64,000 nt of DNA, taken from NCBI RefSeq assembly GCF_034087045.1, contig NZ_CP139247.1, forward strand, positions 2,072,001 through 2,136,000. The letters run 5' to 3'. Under the pieces are notes generated by a model. The model ran no database searches, had not been told where the DNA came from, and worked only from the letters and a program-made list of their open reading frames with translations. This DNA comes from Chitinophaga sancti (GTDB lineage Bacteria > Bacteroidota > Bacteroidia > Chitinophagales > Chitinophagaceae). Position 1 is the first letter of the stretch, and every line of letters starts with the position of its first letter. Shown here one piece after another: positions 44,799 through 53,424 of this stretch. Position numbers and translations under genes: made by a program.

Positions 44799-44867
44799 GG
44801 TAGTACTTTTGTCGAAGGTACCACCATTTTCATAGTCGTTTGTGAATTCGGTTCATGAGGGTTTTCT

Positions 44868-45731
44868 TTATAGATGTTTCAGGCATACTGCCAGACTTTC
44901 TCTCCAATAAGGAACTTCCAGTCCGAAGGTATCCTTGATCTTTTGCTTGTTAAAAACGCTGTAAGCCGGGCGTTTGGCAGCAGTAGGATACTTATCAGAA
45001 GTAACCGGCTGAATATTGCAGCTCAGGCCACTCATATCCCTGATGGCAATGGCAAAGTCGTACCAGCTGGTCACGCCTTCGTTGCTGTAATGATATACAC
45101 CACCTAAAGTACCGGGTGCATCGATCGCTTTGCTCAGTACTGACAGTAATACCTGTGCCAGATCCACAGCATAGGTAGGCGTACCTGCCTGGTCAAATAC
45201 TACGTTCAGGCTATCCTTTTCCTGCATCAGCTCCCGCATGCGCTTTACGAAGTTCACACCATACTGGCTGTATAACCATGCTGTACGGATCACGATGGTA
45301 TCTTCATTAATACCCAGCGCTGTCGCTTCACCACGTAGTTTGGAACTACCGTATATGCTTTGTGCATCTGTATCGTCTTCTTCTGTATAAGGGGTATTTT
45401 TTTTACCGTCAAATACATAGTCAGTAGATATCTGGATAAATCTTGCATTGTGCGCCAGGCAAGCGTTAGCCAGGTGCATGACCGCTTCGAAGTTCAATCT
45501 GAAAGCCTGTTCTTCTTCTGATTCAGCTTTGTCTACCGCCGTATAGGCAGCACAGTTGATGCAGGCATGAATTTCCTGCTGGGAGAAGAATGCGGTTACT
45601 GCTTCTTCATTTGTTATATCCAGCTCTGTATAGTCTGTATATAAAAAACTGAAGGCTGGATAATCTCCTGCTATTTGCTTCAAAGCCTGTCCTAGCTGCC
45701 CATTGGCGCCGGTGATCAGCACTGTTTTCAT
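44868..45731 (-). CDS. rmlD: dTDP-4-dehydrorhamnose reductase
   Basis: Last step of dTDP-L-rhamnose synthesis: NAD(P)H reduction of dTDP-4-keto-L-rhamnose. I start at the ATG at 45731 (287 residues), one base from the rmlC stop; the longer frame would overlap rmlC. The Rossmann motif GANGQLGQAL, the STDYVFDGKKNTPYTEEDD segment and the catalytic Y-x3-K as YGSSKLRGE are present. It ends the operon. The IS array starts two bases after its stop codon, so it is complete but has lost its natural downstream region. Confidence 0.95.
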   Translation of the reverse strand: MKTVLITGANGQLGQALKQIAGDYPAFSFLYTDYTELDITNEEAVTAFFSQQEIHACINCAAYTAVDKAESEEEQAFRLNFEAVMHLANACLAHNARFIQISTDYVFDGKKNTPYTEEDDTDAQSIYGSSKLRGEATALGINEDTIVIRTAWLYSQYGVNFVKRMRELMQEKDSLNVVFDQAGTPTYAVDLAQVLLSVLSKAIDAPGTLGGVYHYSNEGVTSWYDFAIAIRDMSGLSCNIQPVTSDKYPTAAKRPAYSVFNKQKIKDTFGLEVPYWRESLAVCLKHL

Positions 45732-45732
45732 A

Positions 45733-46302
45733 TTATTCAGTGGGTTTGTTATATACAAAATTGTGTGTGCAGTTTGCCAGTGTTGGCAGGATCTGGTCCT
45801 TATCAGATACAATCGCATCTTTCAGGTCAATCTGCCAGTCGATCTTCAGGGCAGGATCATTGTAAATGAGGCCGCCTTCACTTGCTTTGTGGTAGAAGTT
45901 GTCAACTTTATACATCACCTCTGCAGTAGGGCTCAGTACTACATAGCCATGGGCAAAGCCTTTAGGCACGAGCAGTTGCAGCTTATTTTCGGCAGAAAGT
46001 TCTATAGAATAAGACTGACCATAGGTAGGAGAGCCGGTACGGATGTCAACCACCACGTCCAGGATCTTACCTTCCAGTGCCCTGATCAATTTGGTCTGAG
46101 CGTATGGTTCCAGCTGATAATGCAATCCACGCAATACCCCGTAGGTAGAACGGGCCTGGTTGTCCTGAATAAAGTTCAGGTCAAGGCCGGCATCTTTAAA
46201 TACGCGTTCAGAATAGCTTTCAAAAAAATAACCGCGATTATCATGATGCACCTTTGGCTCATACACTAACAAATCGGGAATCGGTGTCGTTGTAAATGGC
46301 AT
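45733..46302 (-). CDS. rmlC: dTDP-4-dehydrorhamnose 3,5-epimerase
   Basis: Epimerises dTDP-4-keto-6-deoxyglucose at C3 and C5. The 189-residue cupin protein shows YEPKVHHDNRGYFFESYSER, QDNQARSTYGVLRGLHYQ (the His of LRGLHYQ is catalytic) and VPKGFAHGYVVLS. It has the normal length. It sits between rmlB (six bases upstream) and rmlD, so the three genes are read together. Confidence 0.96.
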   Translation of the reverse strand: MPFTTTPIPDLLVYEPKVHHDNRGYFFESYSERVFKDAGLDLNFIQDNQARSTYGVLRGLHYQLEPYAQTKLIRALEGKILDVVVDIRTGSPTYGQSYSIELSAENKLQLLVPKGFAHGYVVLSPTAEVMYKVDNFYHKASEGGLIYNDPALKIDWQIDLKDAIVSDKDQILPTLANCTHNFVYNKPTE

Positions 46303-46308
46303 GTTGTA

Positions 46309-47364
46309 TTATCTTTTCTGGTATTGGTCACTGTAATATTCCTGGTAAGCACCGCTGGTTACGTGGTCCAGCCATTCTTCGTTGGCGAGATACCATTCTA
46401 CGGTCTTTTCCAGTCCTTCTTCGAACTGCAGGGAAGGATACCAGCCCAGTTCTTTGTTCAGTTTAGTCGCATCGATCGCATAGCGAAGGTCATGGCCGGC
46501 GCGGTCTTTCACGAAAGTGATCAGTCCTGCGGAAGTGCCAGGTGCACGTCCCAGTTTCTTGTCCATGATCATGCAGAGCAGGTTAATGAGGTCGATGTTT
46601 TTCCACTCATTAAAACCACCGATATTGTATGTTTCCCCGATCCTGCCTTTATGGTAGATGGTGTCGATAGCGCGGGCGTGGTCTTCAACGAAGAGCCAGT
46701 CGCGAACGTTTTCACCTTTACCATATACAGGTACGGGCTTATTATGCTTGATGTTGTGAATAGCCAGCGGAATCAGCTTCTCAGGGAAATGGTGGGAGCC
46801 ATAGTTGTTAGAGCAGTTGGAGATCACTACGGGCAGGTGGTATGTATGGTACCATGCCATTACGAAGTGGTCAGAGCTGGCTTTGGAGGCAGAGTAAGGA
46901 GAGCGGGGATCGTAAGAAGTTTCTTCTGTGAAGAAACCTTCCTGGCCCAGGCTACCGTATACTTCATCAGTTGAGATGTGATAGAAGCGTTTGCCTTCGA
47001 GATTATCTTTCCAGTATTTTCTGGCGGTATTCAGCAGGGTAGCAGTACCCATTACATTGGTCTTGATAAATGCCAGCGGGTCCATGATAGATCTGTCTAC
47101 ATGGCTCTCTGCGGCAAGATGTATTACACCATCAAATGTATATTCCTGGAACAGCTCATCAATAAAAGCTTCCTCAGTAATATCGCCTTTTACAAAAGTG
47201 TAGTTGGGCTTATCCTTGATATCATTCAGATTTTCCAGGTTACCGGCGTAGGTCAGCGCGTCAAGATTGACGATCTTATATTGTGGATAATTATTGACAA
47301 ATAATCTCACCACGTGAGATCCAATAAATCCAGCACCCCCGGTTATTAAGATGGTATGGTTCAT
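46309..47364 (-). CDS. rmlB: dTDP-glucose 4,6-dehydratase
   Basis: Converts dTDP-glucose to dTDP-4-keto-6-deoxyglucose. The 351-residue short-chain dehydrogenase has the NAD motif GGAGFIGSHV, the HLAAESHVDRSI segment, the catalytic STDEVYGSLG and Y-x3-K as YSASKASSDHFV, and CSNNYGSHHFPEKLIPL. All are typical of RmlB. A 101-base gap with two alternative hairpins precedes it. The thymidylyltransferase rmlA, which makes dTDP-glucose, is not in the window. Confidence 0.97.
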   Translation of the reverse strand: MNHTILITGGAGFIGSHVVRLFVNNYPQYKIVNLDALTYAGNLENLNDIKDKPNYTFVKGDITEEAFIDELFQEYTFDGVIHLAAESHVDRSIMDPLAFIKTNVMGTATLLNTARKYWKDNLEGKRFYHISTDEVYGSLGQEGFFTEETSYDPRSPYSASKASSDHFVMAWYHTYHLPVVISNCSNNYGSHHFPEKLIPLAIHNIKHNKPVPVYGKGENVRDWLFVEDHARAIDTIYHKGRIGETYNIGGFNEWKNIDLINLLCMIMDKKLGRAPGTSAGLITFVKDRAGHDLRYAIDATKLNKELGWYPSLQFEEGLEKTVEWYLANEEWLDHVTSGAYQEYYSDQYQKR

Positions 47365-47377
47365 ATATAATAAAATT

Positions 47378-47455
47378 ACGGGTTACAAAATACGAATAAC
47401 GATTGTAAAACTATCTCATTAGTATACAACCAGACATTCGTAGTCTGTAACCCGT
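47378..47455 (-). promoter_or_regulatory. Mutually exclusive hairpins in the uxs-rmlB gap
   Basis: ACGGGTTAC (47378-47386) pairs perfectly with GTAACCCGT (47447-47455), and TACGAA (47391-47396) with TTCGTA (47438-47443), making one long hairpin. TTCGTA is also the loop of a smaller hairpin CAGAC/GTCTG (47431-47435 with 47443-47447), so the two folds compete. The T tract after the long hairpin is weak on the minus strand. It could be an attenuator or a processing site setting rml expression relative to ugd/uxs. Confidence 0.45.
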
Positions 47456-47465
47456 GTTGAGTTAT

Positions 47466-48410
47466 TTATTTGTTAAGAGCTTCTTTGAAGTATTCGTATG
47501 TGATGCGCAGACCGTCTTTTCTATCCACTTTAGGAGACCAGCCCAGTATCTCCTGTGCCTTTGTAATGTCTGGTTTACGTTGCTTCGGATCATCTTTTGG
47601 CAATGGCTGGTACACCAGTTTTTGCTTGGTACCGGTCAGTGCTATGATTTCTTCCGCAAATTCTTTCAGTGTAATCTCTGCAGGATTTCCGATGTTTACC
47701 GGTAAGTGGTAATCGCTCAGCAGCAGGCGGTAAATGCCTTCTACCAGGTCGTCTACATAGCAGAAAGACCGGGTCTGAGAGCCATCTCCGAATACGGTCA
47801 GATCCTGTCCTGTCAATGCCTGGCTCATGAATGCAGGCAGTGCACGGCCGTCATTGAGGCGCATTCTTGGACCATAAGTATTGAAGATGCGGATGATGCG
47901 TGTTTCTACACCGTGAAAATTGTGATAAGCCATGGTAATGGATTCCATGAAGCGTTTCGCCTCATCATACACTCCACGTGGACCTATTGGATTCACATTG
48001 CCCCAGTATTCTTCTGTCTGTGGATGTACCAACGGGTCACCATATACTTCGGAAGTGGAAGCTACCAGGATCCTGGCTTTCTTCTCCTTGGCAAGACCCA
48101 GCAGGTTGTGGGTACCGAGGGAGCTTACTTTCAGTGTCTGGATCGGCATTTTCAGATAGTCAATCGGGCTCGCAGGAGAGGCAAAATGCAGGATATAATC
48201 CAGTTTGCCGGATACGTGCACGAATTTGCTGACATCATGATGGTAGTATTCAAATTCCGGTAACGGGAACAGGTGTTCGATGTTCTTGATATTGCCGGTG
48301 ATGAGGTTATCCATTCCAACTACCTGGTAACCTTCTTTTATGAAACGATCACAGAGGTGTGAACCCAGGAAACCTGCAGCACCAGTGATCAGAATTCTTT
48401 TTTTCTCCAT
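47466..48410 (-). CDS. uxs: UDP-glucuronate decarboxylase (UDP-xylose synthase)
   Basis: Makes UDP-xylose from UDP-glucuronate. The 314-residue short-chain dehydrogenase shows [41 protein letters not shown], the UXS hallmark [15 protein letters not shown] (with the catalytic Y-x3-K) and [10 protein letters not shown]. It follows ugd by 18 bases, which supplies its substrate. UDP-xylose would be used for surface polysaccharide. Confidence 0.94.
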   Translation of the reverse strand: MEKKRILITGAAGFLGSHLCDRFIKEGYQVVGMDNLITGNIKNIEHLFPLPEFEYYHHDVSKFVHVSGKLDYILHFASPASPIDYLKMPIQTLKVSSLGTHNLLGLAKEKKARILVASTSEVYGDPLVHPQTEEYWGNVNPIGPRGVYDEAKRFMESITMAYHNFHGVETRIIRIFNTYGPRMRLNDGRALPAFMSQALTGQDLTVFGDGSQTRSFCYVDDLVEGIYRLLLSDYHLPVNIGNPAEITLKEFAEEIIALTGTKQKLVYQPLPKDDPKQRKPDITKAQEILGWSPKVDRKDGLRITYEYFKEALNK

Positions 48411-48428
48411 AAATATTTTGGTTGAATG

Positions 48429-49742
48429 TTAAATAGTAGCAGCTGCGCGGCCTACGCTCTCATAATGAAAGCCTAGTTCCTGCATCCTTGCCACGTCAAA
48501 CAGGTTACGACCGTCGAATATGAGTGGGTTATTCAGTGTTGACTTGATTTTCTCGAAGTCAGGCGTTCTGAATACGCTCCATTCGGTTGCTATCACCAAT
48601 GCATCTGCATTGTCCAGGCAATCGTACTGATGACTGGCGTAAGATACTTTGTCTCCCAGCAGTCTTTTTACATTCTCCATGGCTTCAGGGTCGTGTACTG
48701 TAATAGTAGCACCTGCGGACACCAGTGCATCTATGATATATAAAGCCGGTGCTTCGCGTATATCGTCGGTATTTGGCTTAAAGGCCAGCCCCCACAGTGC
48801 AAAGTGTTTACCTTTCAGGTCATTGTTAAAGAAGGCATTGATCTTTGGCAGCAGGAACAGCTTTTGCTTTTCATTCACGTCCATTACTGCGTTCAGGATA
48901 CTGAAGTTATATCCTACATCTTCAGAAGATTTCACCAGTGCCTGCACGTCCTTAGGGAAGCAGCTACCACCGTAACCAATACCTGGGAACAGGAAGCGCT
49001 TACCGATACGGTCATCGCTACCTACACCACGGCGTACCATGTCTACATCGGCACCCAGTTTTTCGCACAGGATGGCGATTTCGTTCATGAAAGAGATTTT
49101 GGTAGCGAGGAAAGAGTTAGCAGCATACTTAGTCAGTTCTGCTGATTTTTCATCCATGAACAGGATAGGATTACCCTGGCGAACGAATGGTCCGAACAGT
49201 TCGCCCATTACTTTGCGGGCTCTTTCTGAACGGGTACCTATTACCACGCGGTCAGGTTTCATGAAGTCATCCACAGCTACTCCTTCGCGTAGGAACTCAG
49301 GGTTGGACACCACATCGAATTCACATTTGCAGTTTTGGGCAATAGTGGCCTGTACTTTGTCGGCAGTGCCTACTGGTACAGTGCTTTTGTCTACAATAAC
49401 CTTGTAGTCTGTAATGATGTTACCCAGTTGCTCAGCTACTTTCAGGATGTATGAGAGGTCTGCGGAGCCATCTTCACCGGGAGGGGTAGGGAGTGCAAGA
49501 AAGATCACTTCAGCGTCTTTCACACCGGCTGCAAGGTCAGTAGTGAACTGCAGACGATTTTCTTTGAGGTTACGTTCAAATAATTTTTCCAGGCCGGGCT
49601 CGTAAATAGTGATTTGTCCGCCGGACAACTTGTTCACCTTAGCGGCATCAATGTCTACACAGGTGACATCGTTACCGGTTTCAGCAAAACAAGTACCAGT
49701 GACCAACCCTACGTACCCGGTGCCTACTACTGTAATTTTCAT
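48429..49742 (-). CDS. ugd: UDP-glucose 6-dehydrogenase
   Basis: Oxidises UDP-glucose to UDP-glucuronate. The 437-residue enzyme has the NAD motif GTGYVGLVTGTCFAETG, the LPTPPGEDGSADLSYI segment, VDKSTVPVGTA and the catalytic Cys in GYGGSCFPKDV; the C-terminal domain with LAFKPNTDDIREAPAL is present. Four bases overlap the end of the aminotransferase gene upstream. Uxs, the next enzyme, is downstream. Action on UDP-glucose, not UDP-GlcNAc, is inferred from this pairing. Confidence 0.94.
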   Translation of the reverse strand: MKITVVGTGYVGLVTGTCFAETGNDVTCVDIDAAKVNKLSGGQITIYEPGLEKLFERNLKENRLQFTTDLAAGVKDAEVIFLALPTPPGEDGSADLSYILKVAEQLGNIITDYKVIVDKSTVPVGTADKVQATIAQNCKCEFDVVSNPEFLREGVAVDDFMKPDRVVIGTRSERARKVMGELFGPFVRQGNPILFMDEKSAELTKYAANSFLATKISFMNEIAILCEKLGADVDMVRRGVGSDDRIGKRFLFPGIGYGGSCFPKDVQALVKSSEDVGYNFSILNAVMDVNEKQKLFLLPKINAFFNNDLKGKHFALWGLAFKPNTDDIREAPALYIIDALVSAGATITVHDPEAMENVKRLLGDKVSYASHQYDCLDNADALVIATEWSVFRTPDFEKIKSTLNNPLIFDGRNLFDVARMQELGFHYESVGRAAATI

Positions 49743-50878
49743 TTGGAGGTTTGATTTAAAAATGAAAGAACGGAGTGAATAATGTGATTCAATTGGTCTG
49801 CATCCATTTCGGTGTGGATCGGTAAGGAGATCACTTTGGACGTCAGAGAGTCTGTAATAGGCAGGTTAAAATCAGCGCCGCCAAAATTGGCAAACATCTT
49901 TTGCTTGTGAGCAGGTACAGGATAATAAATCATAGCAGGAACTTGCTGCTCAGCTAAATATTGTTGAAGTGCAAGACGGTCTGCACCTTCGAGTTGTAAT
50001 GTATACTGGTGATATACGTGATAGCTGTTTGCCGCACGGAAAGGAACCGTGATCTTCGGATGGTTGGCAAATGCTGCATCGTAGGCGTCAGCTACAGCAC
50101 GACGGGCCTTGATATACTCATCCAGCAGCGGGAGCTTGATGTTCAATACCACCGCCTGTAGTGTATCCAGGCGGGAATTGATACCCACTACATCATGATA
50201 GTAACGTTGAGACTGTCCGTGGTTGGCGATCATTTTGATCTTTGCAGCCAGGGTGTCGTCGTTAGTGAACAGGGCTCCGCCATCACCATAGCACCCCAGG
50301 TTCTTGGAAGGGAAGAAGGAAGTACAGCCTATCTGACCGATAGCACCGGTTTTCTTCACAGTTCCATCGGAGAAGGTGTAAGTACCACCGATGGCCTGGG
50401 CGTTATCTTCGATAACAGGAATATTGTGCTTGCGGGAAATTTCCATAATTGGCTCCATGTCAGCACTATGGCCATACAGGTGCACAGGAACGATTGCTTT
50501 GGTTTTTGGTGTGATGGCCTTTTCAACTGCCACCGGGTCAAGACAGAAAGTCTTTGGGTCTACATCAACGAAAACGGGTTTAAGCTGTAGGAGAGCTATT
50601 ACTTCGGCTGTAGCAATAAAGGTAAAGGATGGTGTAATGACTTCATCACCAGGTTGCAGATCCAGCGCCATGATGGCGATCTGTAATGCATCGGTACCGT
50701 TGGCACAGGGAATTACGTGCTTTACTCCCAGATAGTCTTGCAGAGCCGACGTAAATTTCTGTACTGGCGCACCATTAATATAAGCTGCACTTTCTAAAAC
50801 TTCCGCCATAGCAGCATCTACCTGCGGTTTTATCTTGTTGTATTGGCGTTTGAGATCCACCATTTGAATCGGAACCAT
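49739..50878 (-). CDS. DegT/DnrJ/EryC1/StrS sugar aminotransferase
   Basis: A 379-residue PLP enzyme that aminates a nucleotide-linked keto sugar. The PLP-binding lysine is in SFFPSKNLGCYGDGGA, with EDNAQAIGGTY and NSRLDTLQAVVL typical of the family. The closest resemblance I recall is to WbpE/WlbC-type aminotransferases acting on UDP-3-keto-GlcNAc-uronate, but the oxidase that would make this substrate is not in the window. Substrate is therefore open. It is the first gene of the nucleotide-sugar operon, with a -7 box 32 bases before its ATG. Confidence 0.88.
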   Translation of the reverse strand: MVPIQMVDLKRQYNKIKPQVDAAMAEVLESAAYINGAPVQKFTSALQDYLGVKHVIPCANGTDALQIAIMALDLQPGDEVITPSFTFIATAEVIALLQLKPVFVDVDPKTFCLDPVAVEKAITPKTKAIVPVHLYGHSADMEPIMEISRKHNIPVIEDNAQAIGGTYTFSDGTVKKTGAIGQIGCTSFFPSKNLGCYGDGGALFTNDDTLAAKIKMIANHGQSQRYYHDVVGINSRLDTLQAVVLNIKLPLLDEYIKARRAVADAYDAAFANHPKITVPFRAANSYHVYHQYTLQLEGADRLALQQYLAEQQVPAMIYYPVPAHKQKMFANFGGADFNLPITDSLTSKVISLPIHTEMDADQLNHIIHSVLSFLNQTSK

Positions 50879-50909
50879 GTCTGGGATAGATATTTTGTTT
50901 AAAGTGAGG

Positions 50910-50917
50910 CAAATTTA
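50910..50917 (-). promoter_or_regulatory. -7 promoter box of the nucleotide-sugar operon
   Basis: The minus strand reads TAAATTTG (TAnnTTTG). It faces away from the kdtA -7 box at 50942, so both promoters share a region of about 110 bases. No clear -33 TTTG was found for it. Confidence 0.5.
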
Positions 50918-50941
50918 CAAATTTTGACATAGGAAGGGCAG

Positions 50942-50949
50942 TATCTTTG
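50942..50949 (+). promoter_or_regulatory. -7 promoter box of kdtA
   Basis: TATCTTTG matches TAnnTTTG perfectly and lies 37 bases before the kdtA ATG. A TTTG at 50923-50926 is only 15 bases upstream, which is short for a -33 box. Confidence 0.5.
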
Positions 50950-50986
50950 CCCCTGTTAAAAAAATCAGTACAAGTACGTCATCAGG

Positions 50987-52234
50987 ATGCTGGGAAACGC
51001 CATATATAATATAGGAATAAAATCATACCGGGCCGGGGTTGGGCTGGCTGCTGCTACCGGCAATGCCAAAGCGAAACTGTGGATTGAAGGCCGCCGTCAC
51101 TGGCGGGAACGGATGAAGGAACAGCTGAAAGGAACTGGTCCTCTCATTTGGGTGCATGCCGCCTCGCTGGGTGAATTTGAGCAGGGAAGACCTGTGTTGG
51201 AAGCGATCCGGGCACAATACCCCCATTGCCGTATCCTGCTCACCTTTTATTCCCCATCCGGGTACGAGGTGCGTAAGAATTACCAGGGAGCTGATTACGT
51301 ATGCTACCTTCCGTTGGATACTCCAGGCAATGCCAGAGATTTCCTGGACATCGTATGTCCGACACTGGTGATCTTTATTAAATATGAGTTCTGGTATCAT
51401 TTCCTGACAGCCTTGTCTCAAAGGCAGCTACCAGTATTGCTTATTTCCGGCATTTTCAGACCTAACCAGTTATTTTTCAAGCCTTATGGTGGTATGTTCA
51501 GACAGTTGCTCCGGCAGTTTGACTGGATTTTTGTACAAAACCAGGATTCGCTGGACCTGATCCGGCAGCTGGGCATTGAAAGAGCAAGCCTGGCTGGGGA
51601 TACCCGTTTTGACAGGGTATCGGCGCTGTTGGAGGAAACTGTTTCTTTGCCGGCTATCGAAACTTTTATCAATGGCCGTAAGGCCGTGATAGCAGGTAGT
51701 ACCTGGGAGGCCGATGAACAGGTGCTGGCTGAATGGTGGAAAACAAATGCGAAACCGGATCGCTGTTTGATACTGGCGCCGCATGAGATTCATGAAGCGC
51801 ATATTAAACGGGTGCAGTTATTGTTTCCCGGCGCTGTCCGTTATTCACAGGGTGGTCAGGGCAATGTGCTGATTATTGATAATATTGGTTTGTTGTCCCT
51901 GTTATATCGTTATGCCCGCGTTACCTTTATCGGTGGGGGATTTGGAAAAGATGGCATTCACAATATCCTGGAGCCGGCTACTTACAGCAAGCCGGTAGTA
52001 TTCGGGCCAGTATTCCATAAATACCCGGAAGCAGCTGCATTGCTGGCAGCTGGCGGTGGTGCAACCATTGCTGATGTCAGTGCATTAACTACAGAAATGG
52101 AATCCTTACTGGAAGACGATGCCCGCTGTATGCAAAAAGGTAATGCCGCCGGCCGTTTTGTGGCCGATAATAAGGGTGCGACCGAAAAAATTCTGGCTTA
52201 TATTCAGGAGAAACGTTTTTTCACCAATGCATAG
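50987..52234 (+). CDS. kdtA: 3-deoxy-D-manno-octulosonic acid transferase
   Basis: Adds Kdo to lipid A precursor at the inner face of the cytoplasmic membrane. The 415-residue GT-B glycosyltransferase (also named WaaA) shows IWVHAASLGEFEQGRPVLEA, YLPLDTPGNARDFLD, ISGIFRPNQLFFK, AGSTWEADEQVL and the C-terminal TFIGGGFGKDGIHNILEPAT, all typical. The N-terminal helix anchors it to the membrane. Its last 31 bases overlap the convergent proline-rich gene. Confidence 0.95.
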   Translation: MLGNAIYNIGIKSYRAGVGLAAATGNAKAKLWIEGRRHWRERMKEQLKGTGPLIWVHAASLGEFEQGRPVLEAIRAQYPHCRILLTFYSPSGYEVRKNYQGADYVCYLPLDTPGNARDFLDIVCPTLVIFIKYEFWYHFLTALSQRQLPVLLISGIFRPNQLFFKPYGGMFRQLLRQFDWIFVQNQDSLDLIRQLGIERASLAGDTRFDRVSALLEETVSLPAIETFINGRKAVIAGSTWEADEQVLAEWWKTNAKPDRCLILAPHEIHEAHIKRVQLLFPGAVRYSQGGQGNVLIIDNIGLLSLLYRYARVTFIGGGFGKDGIHNILEPATYSKPVVFGPVFHKYPEAAALLAAGGGATIADVSALTTEMESLLEDDARCMQKGNAAGRFVADNKGATEKILAYIQEKRFFTNA

Positions 52235-53295
52235 AACTGGCGAACGACACGGTTATCATCTACCCAACCCTGTCTGATTTTCAACTCTCTTTCTATCCAG
52301 TATTCCGCATCAGGCAATGAGTGCATCTCATTGATCGTCTTGACGGAGCGCTCATAAGAGTCTACATCACCACGGAAGAGTTCCTGGATGAACTGGAATT
52401 TGTCGTTGATACCGATGGCCTGGCGCAGGTCTTTGACAGGCATATCGTTGAAGCGATCAGCTATCTCTGACTGACTTTGACGCAGGCGGTCGTTCAGGGA
52501 AGGAATATTTTGTGCTACTTTTTGATTCAGTTCTTTCAGCTCGGAGTGAATACCGTTGGTTTCAGACTTGTCTGTTTTTTCAGGTTTTTCAACCTTTTCA
52601 TTCTTTTCAGGTCTGGAAGCACTGACAACAGGCTGGCTATGGTCACCGAAGAGGGTGATGAACACAGGTTGTTTTTCTTCTTCTTTGGGAGCCGGAGTAG
52701 GAGCGGGTGCCGGTGTTGGTTCCGGAGCAGGCGCTGGAGCTGGAGTGAGTGTCGGTGGCTGGTAGGCAACCGGTGGCTCAGGAATGGGTGCTGGTTTTGG
52801 CTCAGGTGCAGGTGTTTGATAAGCTTTCAGGGCATCCTGCTCAGGTATTGGCGACTGATACGCTTTCAATGCTTCTGATGTAGGAGCTGGAGACTGGTAC
52901 GCCCGCAGTGGTTCTGTTGCAGGCGCTGGCGTCTTCTCCGCAATAGGTTGATTTACAACCGGTGCCGGTTCAATCATTCCTACTGGCTCTGGAGCTGGCG
53001 GTTCAGGTCGTTTATATTCAACAACTGGTATTGATTCAGATGGCGTAAATTGCGGGGCGGTTATTTTATCATTGGAATCAACTGTAACTTCCGGGTCAGC
53101 CATAGTAGCTCCCGGCATAATTACAGCAATATTACTCTGTCTGCGTTGCAATTCTCTTTCCCGTTCTCTTTCAAGACTCCGGGCATGAAGGATTTCCGCC
53201 TGCAATAATTGCACATAATATGATATTGACTGCAGGGTCGCGCCAGTCGTCTTTAATTCCTGTAACTTGTCAATTAATGCACTTATTTTTTCCAT
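52204..53295 (-). CDS. Conserved Bacteroidota protein with proline-rich repeat middle
   Basis: A 363-residue protein without signal peptide. Residues 1-55 are a helical, coiled-coil-like segment (LQAEILHARSLERERERELQ). The middle (about 85-215) is Pro/Ala/Glu-rich and contains a repeat of about 15 residues around the motif ALKAYQSPxP, seen three to four times. The C-terminal part (about 255-363) is conserved in Bacteroidota: LRQAIGINDKFQFIQELFRG, YERSVKTINEMHSLPDAEYW and a VKKRFS end. The function is unknown; the layout suggests an adaptor with a flexible linker. It is convergent with kdtA, overlapping 31 bases. Confidence 0.8.
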   Translation of the reverse strand: MEKISALIDKLQELKTTGATLQSISYYVQLLQAEILHARSLERERERELQRRQSNIAVIMPGATMADPEVTVDSNDKITAPQFTPSESIPVVEYKRPEPPAPEPVGMIEPAPVVNQPIAEKTPAPATEPLRAYQSPAPTSEALKAYQSPIPEQDALKAYQTPAPEPKPAPIPEPPVAYQPPTLTPAPAPAPEPTPAPAPTPAPKEEEKQPVFITLFGDHSQPVVSASRPEKNEKVEKPEKTDKSETNGIHSELKELNQKVAQNIPSLNDRLRQSQSEIADRFNDMPVKDLRQAIGINDKFQFIQELFRGDVDSYERSVKTINEMHSLPDAEYWIERELKIRQGWVDDNRVVRQFYALVKKRFS

Positions 53296-53424
53296 AATCG
53301 CAAAAAAAAATAATTTAATGCAAAATGTGTTCCATGCGTTAATTGTTAACGTAGTCTGAGAGAAATTATTTTATTTGCATGAAGTTATACCATTTTAATT
53401 AACTGTAAATCAAAATAGTATATT

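Larger units (their letters stand above)
43404..44866 (-). mobile_element. IS110-family element, copy 4
   Basis: A 1463-bp copy with intact transposase. Its right end meets the chromosome as GGGTTTTCTTTATAG at 44860-44873; the core ends one base before the complement of the rmlD stop codon. The right flank TTTATAGATG is thus the unmodified right half of the original target. Confidence 0.93.

Noticed and set aside
40473..44869. CRISPR-like reading of the repeated junctions
   Set aside because: The repeats are 1463 bp apart with identical protein-coding content between them; they are IS copies, not a repeat-spacer array.
49739..50878. Naming the aminotransferase wbpE
   Set aside because: The partner dehydrogenase/oxidase for UDP-GlcNAc-uronate is not in the window, so the substrate cannot be assigned.
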